Source: Leptidea sinapis (taxonomy: Eukaryota; Arthropoda; Insecta; Lepidoptera; Pieridae). From it: a stretch of 64,000 nt of DNA. Of this stretch, positions 58,508-64,000 are shown in pieces; the first letter of the stretch is position 1, and the number at the start of each line of letters is the position of its first letter. The notes beneath the pieces were generated by a model. It saw nothing but the letters and a program-made list of their open reading frames with translations. It made no database searches and was not told the origin of the DNA. Both the position numbers and the translations under genes were made by a program. The DNA lies in assembly GCF_905404315.1 (NCBI RefSeq), contig NC_066294.1:11495501-11559500 (forward strand), in the 5' to 3' direction.

Positions 58508-61500
58508 AACAATTCCTCTTCTAGCTCGTCGCTTTGGTTTTGGTAAATCGTCGTTCGACTGGTGTTTCGGCTGGTTATGGTCAGTGGTTTCATGAATTTG
58601 GTTACTGTCTTCGTCGTTGGAGTGGTTAATAGGTAAAAGAGATAGTTTGACTACTGGTCGCTTCATAATGCCATTTTTGGTTTTAACAGAGACTACTCGA
58701 ACTAGCCCATCTTGCCCCGGATGTAGCTGCACGATTCGACCGAGAGCCCATTTACCCGGTGGCAGGTTAGCATCGTGTATAATTACAATGCCGCCAACAT
58801 TTAAATTTGGTTGTGAACGTCGCCACTTGGACCTAGCGTTCAACTGTGTGAGGTACTCCGCTCTCCATCTCTTCCACACATCTTGGTAAATCTTCTGCAC
58901 TAACTGCCATCTGGTTCGTAAGTCGTGTTCTGACTCAACAATGGTCAATGTTGGTCCACTGGACAGAAAATGAGAAGGGGTCAAACAATCTAAGTCTTCG
59001 ACGTCTTCACTCAGCGGGCACAGAGGTCTGGAGTTAAGGCATCCTTCTAGCTGAGCTAGAAGAGTAGAGAACTCCTCGTAGGTGAGTTTTTGTTCTCCTA
59101 TTACTCGCTTCAGGTGGTATTTCAAGCTCTTCACTGCAGCCTCCCAGAGACCGCCTGCGCTTGGCCAAGATGGTGCGTTGAAGTGCCATTCTATCGACAT
59201 TTCAGCTATTTCTGCATAAAACTGGGCATTCAATATGGTTTTCAAGTTAACAATCTCCTCTTGCAAAACTCTATTTGCTTTTATAAAGTTCGTCCCGTTG
59301 TCACTGTAAATGTGACCGGGCGATCCTCTCCTGGCCGCAAGTCTTCTGAGGGCTGCCAAAAATGCTGAGGCGGTGAGATCAGAGACCAACTCCAAATGTA
59401 CAGCCTTGGTCGCCATACACACGAAGACGGCGACATATCCTTTGGTACATCTCACTGATCTACCCTTCGCAGACTTGACGTCAACAAAACCAGTAAAATC
59501 AACCCCCAAATGGTAAAAGGGGCGGGTCCTGTTGATTCTTGCAGGTGGTAAGTCTCCCATCAACTGGTCGTGTTTCAGGGGGTCGTGCCTTCTACATAGC
59601 ACACATCTCCGTAGCCTCTTCTTTACAGCATTGTTTCCTCCCAGGATCCAATATTCTTGACGCAGCCAAGCAAGGGTTAACCGGGGACCCCCATGAAAGG
59701 TCATCTTATGCGCGTGGTCAATAATCATGTCAGTAAGCAAATGGTTATGTGGTAAAATACACGGATGTTTCATACTATCTTCTATTTTGGCGTTGGTCAA
59801 TCGCCCCCCAACCCTCAAGAGCCCCTGGTTATCAATAAATGGTTTCAATTTTAATAATTTACTCTTAGGGTTAGGTTGGTTATGGTTTTTAATATATTGT
59901 ATATCTTCTAAAAATTCTACTTGTTGTATATGCCTTATAATTAAGTTTTTAGCTTTTCTTATTTCTAATATAGTTAAGTAGTTTGTTTTATTAGTATTAA
60001 ATGACTTAGGTGTAAAACGTAACACCCACGCAAGCACTCTTGAAGCTCGCGTAAAATCGCTGTATCGGCTAATTATACTATCTATAACCTTGTTTTGATA
60101 TTTAATTGTGTTTACATTTATATTTAATAATGGTTTTTTAAGCTCTTCGCAGGTTGTATATAATTTATTGGTTAATTTGGACTCTTCAAACGATCTTAGC
60201 CAGTGGGGACCTATCCACCACATGGAATGGTTAATCAGCTGTTCTGTGGTAATGCCTCTACTTGCGCAGTCAGCTGGGTTGTCCTTTGTTGACACATAAT
60301 GCCAGCTACTCGATGGTATAATGTCAATGACCTGCTTCACCCTATTCGCGACGAATGGTTTCCATTTACATGGGTCGCCGTTGAGCCAGCCTAACACAGC
60401 TGTCGAATCAGACCAACCGTAGATTTTGATGTTGTAATCTGATAGGCATTTACAGGTGATCTTCATGACCTTGGTAAGTAGAACCGCTGCACATAACTCT
60501 AATCTAGGTAACGATACATTTTTCTTTACAGGTACGAGACGAGACTTCGAAGCTACTAATACTACAGAAGACTGGTTGCTGGTAATATTGTTGACTCTGC
60601 AGTATACAACACAAGCGTAGGCATTTTGTGATGAATCACAAAACCCATGTAATTCAATGGTGTCGTTCTTAGAAGACTGCAACCACCTTGGTATGGTAAT
60701 ATGGCTAATTTTCGTGATGTCAGCCTCTATGGTTTTCCATTTTGTGTTGATGTCAGCTGGTAATTCGTCGTCCCACAGAAGATTTAAGAGCCATACTTCC
60801 TGGAAGAGTAGTTTCAACTTGGTGGTAACTGGTGAAAGCCATCCAAGCGGATCAAATATCTTCGATATATTCGAGAGTAAACTTCTTTTGGTGAGTTTAC
60901 TGACTGGTTCGGAATTCAATTGAAAAGTGAAATAATCTTCGTCGGGATGCCACTTAAGTCCTAATGCCTTGGTTGATTCCTGGTATTTAAAAACATATGC
61001 TTGGTCTTCGCATGGTAACTGGTTATCTGGTAGTACATCTGGTTGATTTGACGACCACTTCCTTAGATTGAATCCACCTAACTTAAGGAGATTTATGAGG
61101 TCGGAAATCAGCCTCCTTGCAGACTGGAGGTCATGATGTCCATGGAGGAGGTCATCCATGTAGAGCCTGGTAGCCAGAACTTCTGCTGCTTCTGGGTAAC
61201 GGTGACCTTCATCCTTAGCCAGACGTTTCAATGTCATCATGGCTAGGAATGGTGCGGCCTTGGTGCCGTATGTGACAGTGGTAAGTTGGTATTCTTCTAA
61301 TGGTTGCTTTTCAGAGTCCCTCCACACGATCTTCTGGAGCGGCTGGTCATCATCATGGACATCTATAAATCTGAACATCTTCTCTATATCGGCTGTGAAG
61401 GCTATTTGGTACTGCCTCCACTTTAATATGAGAGTAAACAAATCCTCTTGTAAATTTGGTCCAGAGTACATAAGGTCATTCAACGAAAGTCCAGTCGAAG

Positions 61501-64000
61501 TTTTCGCTGAGGCATTAAAAACAACTCGCGTGGCAGTCGTCGTGGAATCCGTTCTGATTACACAATGGTGAGGTAAATAGCACTGAAGTATCGGATTACT
61601 ATTACATTTCTTCATATGGTTTAAATTAATATATTCATGGATAAATTGTTTGTAGTTCTGTTCGATAATTTTATTTTTACAAAATCTGCGTTCTAATTGC
61701 CGAAATTGGGCTACGGCTTTGGTTTTAGACTCACCCAATTTTTCGGTAATCTCTGGTTTTAATGGTAACCGTACAACATAACGTCCGTCTGGTTTGCGCG
61801 TAGTATGCTGTTGATAATGATGAAGGCAATGGTTATCTTCATCCGTAATATTTACAGAGTTGTCTGAGATATCTTCAATCTCCCAGAACCGCTGTATATC
61901 CTGCAAGTCGACCATGACGACGTTGCAATATGTTTGGTTTGGTTTTATGGTACCACTAAGAATCCAACCGAGCTTGGTATTTTGCGCGATTGGTAGTGAT
62001 GTGCCATTACGAATTAAACCTGGTAAAATAATTAATTCGTAAACTTCAACGCTTAAAATTAAATCTATTGGTCTACTTTTATAAAACTCTGGATCTGCGA
62101 GTGGTAACTTTTGTAAATACGGCCAAGCTGGTTTTTCTAATGTTTCGTGTGGTAAATTCCCGACGACATGCTTCATCACATAGGCTTCCGTTTTAAATGT
62201 GAAATTATTATGAAGAGATGACACTGAAAGCTGTGCGACTCCCTTACTATTGTTGGCTTTTGCGCCTACTCCGACCACCACACAGTGGCGCTTAATCCTG
62301 GGTAGGCCTAAAAGTTGAGCGGCATTCTCTGTAATGAGAGATGACTCCGCGCACGGGTCTATGAGGGCTCGCATGGTATGGTGACAGCCATCCATAGACA
62401 TAATATTAACTTTAGCTGTTGCTAATAATTTGGGCATGGTTTCTTGTGGGGCATTGGTAACGCATATATTGGATCTTCTAGGAGAATTTTCGATCTCGGT
62501 ATTTCTAGAAGTAGATGGTGCAAAAGTGACAAGAGCATTATGCAGAAGAGTATTATGCTGCTGGTTACAAAAACGGCAAGTTTTTTCCGAAGAACATTCC
62601 TTGTCATAATGGTTAATTAAACAGTTTTTACATAATTTGTTGGATTCAATGACCTTAAGTCGATTCAGCGGTGCGGATTCTAGAAATTGTTTGCATTTAA
62701 ACAATTCATGGCAACACGTTTTACAGAGTATGCATTTCCGTTGTGGCGCAATATGTACTGGTTTCGTATTGACGTGGTTTATTACAGCTGGTCTTGGTTT
62801 AAAATTTCTGTTCATAAAATTATGTAAATGGTTATTGGTATGCTTTTCAGCCCATGGTTTTTGGTATTGGTTTTGGTGTACCTGGGATGAATTTGATTTG
62901 TTGAAGTCCTGCTTACGACGAGAGCTTTCTAACGAAGTAAATTTAATTTCTAAAAATTTCAAAAAATCTAACAAAGTAGGCAATTCTTTTGGATTCTTAA
63001 GCGACACAATGTAATCATTATGGGTTTCAGTATCTAACTTTTGGCACAAAATATAGACGATCAATGGGTCCCAGTTGGAAATGTCGATGCCCATTGCTTT
63101 TATAGAGTTAAGACACTCGTTGGTGGTGTCATGTAACCTTTTGATGACCGCTGCAGATTGATGTTGAATCGTAGGCATGGTTAGTAACAATTGTATGTGA
63201 GAATTAAATATTAACCTAGTATTATGGTAACGTTGGTTTAATATGTCCCAGCATACTTCGTAGTTTTCAGAATTGATGCGTAAATGGTGAACTAATTTTT
63301 CAGCCTCGCCACGGAGCTTACTTTTCAAGAATTGCATTTTCTGCGCATTTGGTAAAGATTTATTATGGTGAATTGTTTCGGAGAATAAATCTTTAAAACA
63401 TATCCAATCTTGGTAGTTTCCGCTGAAGGTGGGAATGTCCATTTGTGGGGTTGAACGTTCCCTGTAAGATGACGACCACATCTGTCTGTTCACTGCCTTC
63501 TTCATGGTGTTGTATTTCTTCTCCATCTCAGCGAATGCTGTCTCATACTCTTCGTTGTCGAGCAGCCCTTCGCTGTCGATGTCCCAGTGAAGAGAATCGA
63601 TGACCGACCATCTTGATTGGATAGTTCGTAAAATATCTTCGAACTCCCAGCGGTCGGAGCAGCTTTCAAGGTCGACAGCCTCTATGGTACGGGATAGCGC
63701 CTTGAAGTTGCTCTTCTGCTTTCGCAGCATTTCTTCGACCCTACTGGAGTTGCCCTGGTTCGATAGCTTTGGTGCAGGGAAGCTAAAAGAGGGACCCTCC
63801 TGAGCGGGAGAGAAAATATCGCGCCTATCTGAGCCCTGCGATAATGGTGTAGCAGGTCTCAGTAATGGTTTGCTGGGATCGCTGGTTACGTAATTAGAAA
63901 TCATATTCCTAACTTCCTGGTAAAAATCTTTCGTCCGCTGGTAATGGTTTTCCGCGAAGTAGCGATGGTTAGGGTCTTCAAACTCAGCACAAAGCCTAGT
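56537..64000 (-). CDS. BEL/Pao gag-pol-env polyprotein, 5' end outside the window
   Basis: Open from the right edge to TAG at 56537-56539 (2,487 codons). Positions below count from the Met at 63904, but the 32 codons before it are also open and protein-like (FEDPNHRYF), so the real start is beyond the edge. Order: gag (~50-330, DUF1759-like, IPTFSGNYQDW); three zinc knuckles (C391-C394-H399-C404, C425-C428-H432-C437, C443-C446-H450-H455); aspartic protease (~505-620, Asp516 in ALIDPCAES); RT (~760-1000, Asp839, YMDD 915-918); RNase H (Asp1090, Glu1136, Asp1166, Asp1212); integrase (His/Cys region 1397-1437; Asp1469, Asp1535, Glu1588); DUF5641-like tail (~1670-1760); then an envelope-like region. 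Replication would be in virus-like particles followed by nuclear integration. No stop or frameshift, so a recent insertion. Confidence 0.92.
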   Translation of the reverse strand, partial: TRLCAEFEDPNHRYFAENHYQRTKDFYQEVRNMISNYVTSDPSKPLLRPATPLSQGSDRRDIFSPAQEGPSFSFPAPKLSNQGNSSRVEEMLRKQKSNFKALSRTIEAVDLESCSDRWEFEDILRTIQSRWSVIDSLHWDIDSEGLLDNEEYETAFAEMEKKYNTMKKAVNRQMWSSSYRERSTPQMDIPTFSGNYQDWICFKDLFSETIHHNKSLPNAQKMQFLKSKLRGEAEKLVHHLRINSENYEVCWDILNQRYHNTRLIFNSHIQLLLTMPTIQHQSAAVIKRLHDTTNECLNSIKAMGIDISNWDPLIVYILCQKLDTETHNDYIVSLKNPKELPTLLDFLKFLEIKFTSLESSRRKQDFNKSNSSQVHQNQYQKPWAEKHTNNHLHNFMNRNFKPRPAVINHVNTKPVHIAPQRKCILCKTCCHELFKCKQFLESAPLNRLKVIESNKLCKNCLINHYDKECSSEKTCRFCNQQHNTLLHNALVTFAPSTSRNTEIENSPRRSNICVTNAPQETMPKLLATAKVNIMSMDGCHHTMRALIDPCAESSLITENAAQLLGLPRIKRHCVVVGVGAKANNSKGVAQLSVSSLHNNFTFKTEAYVMKHVVGNLPHETLEKPAWPYLQKLPLADPEFYKSRPIDLILSVEVYELIILPGLIRNGTSLPIAQNTKLGWILSGTIKPNQTYCNVVMVDLQDIQRFWEIEDISDNSVNITDEDNHCLHHYQQHTTRKPDGRYVVRLPLKPEITEKLGESKTKAVAQFRQLERRFCKNKIIEQNYKQFIHEYINLNHMKKCNSNPILQCYLPHHCVIRTDSTTTATRVVFNASAKTSTGLSLNDLMYSGPNLQEDLFTLILKWRQYQIAFTADIEKMFRFIDVHDDDQPLQKIVWRDSEKQPLEEYQLTTVTYGTKAAPFLAMMTLKRLAKDEGHRYPEAAEVLATRLYMDDLLHGHHDLQSARRLISDLINLLKLGGFNLRKWSSNQPDVLPDNQLPCEDQAYVFKYQESTKALGLKWHPDEDYFTFQLNSEPVSKLTKRSLLSNISKIFDPLGWLSPVTTKLKLLFQEVWLLNLLWDDELPADINTKWKTIEADITKISHITIPRWLQSSKNDTIELHGFCDSSQNAYACVVYCRVNNITSNQSSVVLVASKSRLVPVKKNVSLPRLELCAAVLLTKVMKITCKCLSDYNIKIYGWSDSTAVLGWLNGDPCKWKPFVANRVKQVIDIIPSSSWHYVSTKDNPADCASRGITTEQLINHSMWWIGPHWLRSFEESKLTNKLYTTCEELKKPLLNINVNTIKYQNKVIDSIISRYSDFTRASRVLAWVLRFTPKSFNTNKTNYLTILEIRKAKNLIIRHIQQVEFLEDIQYIKNHNQPNPKSKLLKLKPFIDNQGLLRVGGRLTNAKIEDSMKHPCILPHNHLLTDMIIDHAHKMTFHGGPRLTLAWLRQEYWILGGNNAVKKRLRRCVLCRRHDPLKHDQLMGDLPPARINRTRPFYHLGVDFTGFVDVKSAKGRSVRCTKGYVAVFVCMATKAVHLELVSDLTASAFLAALRRLAARRGSPGHIYSDNGTNFIKANRVLQEEIVNLKTILNAQFYAEIAEMSIEWHFNAPSWPSAGGLWEAAVKSLKYHLKRVIGEQKLTYEEFSTLLAQLEGCLNSRPLCPLSEDVEDLDCLTPSHFLSSGPTLTIVESEHDLRTRWQLVQKIYQDVWKRWRAEYLTQLNARSKWRRSQPNLNVGGIVIIHDANLPPGKWALGRIVQLHPGQDGLVRVVSVKTKNGIMKRPVVKLSLLPINHSNDEDSNQIHETTDHNQPKHQSNDDLPKPKRRARRGIVNLFTMALMLFTFLFSPATCAYNAINFNDSQSLYLDKISTMRLVQDEWKLVVYYDLKPYWQGSKLLSKYIDHMEYICKESSVRNHCESILIQLQHSYTELSHYNNILSTQQFPRGHARRRRGLINAVGNVAHALFGVLDDQFAKQYIQDIDLIRENQNHLAALWKNQTSVIEAEYNVLKRMQGSIDKQYKIFTHYLNQLKNATNDVKSQLKDVENNNEFLLCAMAANSLESNLKNVQDVLLDTVSEVYFGKFNIHLLKPDQLLEELNIISGRLSNDLSLPIENTHTELTKMYHLLKVRAKMLNDYFIFEIRIPLVSRDHYQVYKIYPVPRRNGKTMVTLVPVSDYIAINLRRDSFMTISHLELNNCLHLDTETQLCPLEKPISHMSHDDVMCSKDQETKQCRTKTAKCLDWWSQLSEVNTYFFFCCDSYPVRIICGEQMFSNHLNNSGIIRLGPDCVLKGQDITIYARRLQNNTLTIQTDIPAIDIHPINHIFNQNKTFVSLISEPASVMGGYDQELDDIGAKIKQMNSESGLKGGISYHDVHHYVAIYVVAGVLVAGAAAYAVRRWCPRRSRRQDSSAPPAPAAAGAGPAASHPPRPEPRGLTNAAFVYSVSDQCVSVVNHGQSSASKNSDKCSDEVKDQSTSPVVHRHNFSDYCG

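Noticed and set aside
1..64000. CRISPR array, integron or phage-type defence system
   Set aside because: No short regularly spaced repeats and no bacterial-type genes. The window is clearly eukaryotic and transposon-rich.

Overview
The window looks like insect nuclear DNA, most likely from a butterfly or moth. It is AT-rich (the spaces between elements are strongly so), has no bacterial operon structure, and is packed with truncated non-LTR retrotransposons, SINE-like units, Helitron ends and Tc1/mariner elements of the kind I know from Lepidoptera. I see no complete host gene. The only candidate host exon is a short GC-richer stretch with a splice donor near 40.26-40.43 kb (weak). No rRNA, tRNA gene or CRISPR array was found; tRNA-like sequence occurs only as SINE heads.

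Layout. 1-12.3 kb: old copies of a ~300-bp SINE-like repeat (called family S here), a Helitron fragment, and an internally deleted mariner-like element with intact ends (8881-9835). 12.3-21 kb: a non-LTR retrotransposon with an intact 1027-codon endonuclease/reverse transcriptase ORF (family J, 12833-15988), then remains of an RNase H-bearing LINE, a second J piece, a fragment of an unidentified retroelement C-terminus, and an RTE LINE tail. 21-44 kb: mostly unannotatable AT-rich DNA with a Helitron end, tRNA-derived SINEs, an S copy split by a LINE, a perfect 328-bp tandem duplication (33.3-33.9 kb), a hairpin MITE-like element (34.1 kb), J fragments and a decayed LINE. 44.77-46.30 kb: a Tc1-like transposon with near-identical ends and a broken transposase. 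47.4-51.3 kb: a nested cluster with a J copy inside one CR1-like LINE and an RTE LINE inside another, each with visible target-site duplications. 52-56.2 kb: S, MITE, Helitron and LINE-tail fragments plus a pair of perfect inverted repeats.

56.2-64 kb: the main gene-like object, on the minus strand. It is a BEL/Pao LTR retroelement with one open frame of 2,487 codons that runs off the right edge. It joins gag (zinc knuckles), protease, reverse transcriptase, RNase H, integrase and an envelope-like protein resembling the baculovirus F / errantivirus Env class. The same element carries a striking strand-biased excess of the tetramer ACCA (sense), in both coding and non-coding parts.

Functionally the window is an accumulation of mobile elements. 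J and the BEL/Pao element look recent (intact frames); almost everything else is truncated, frameshifted or nested. Family names come from motif recognition and memory, with no database search. S, J and Z are labels used only in this report.
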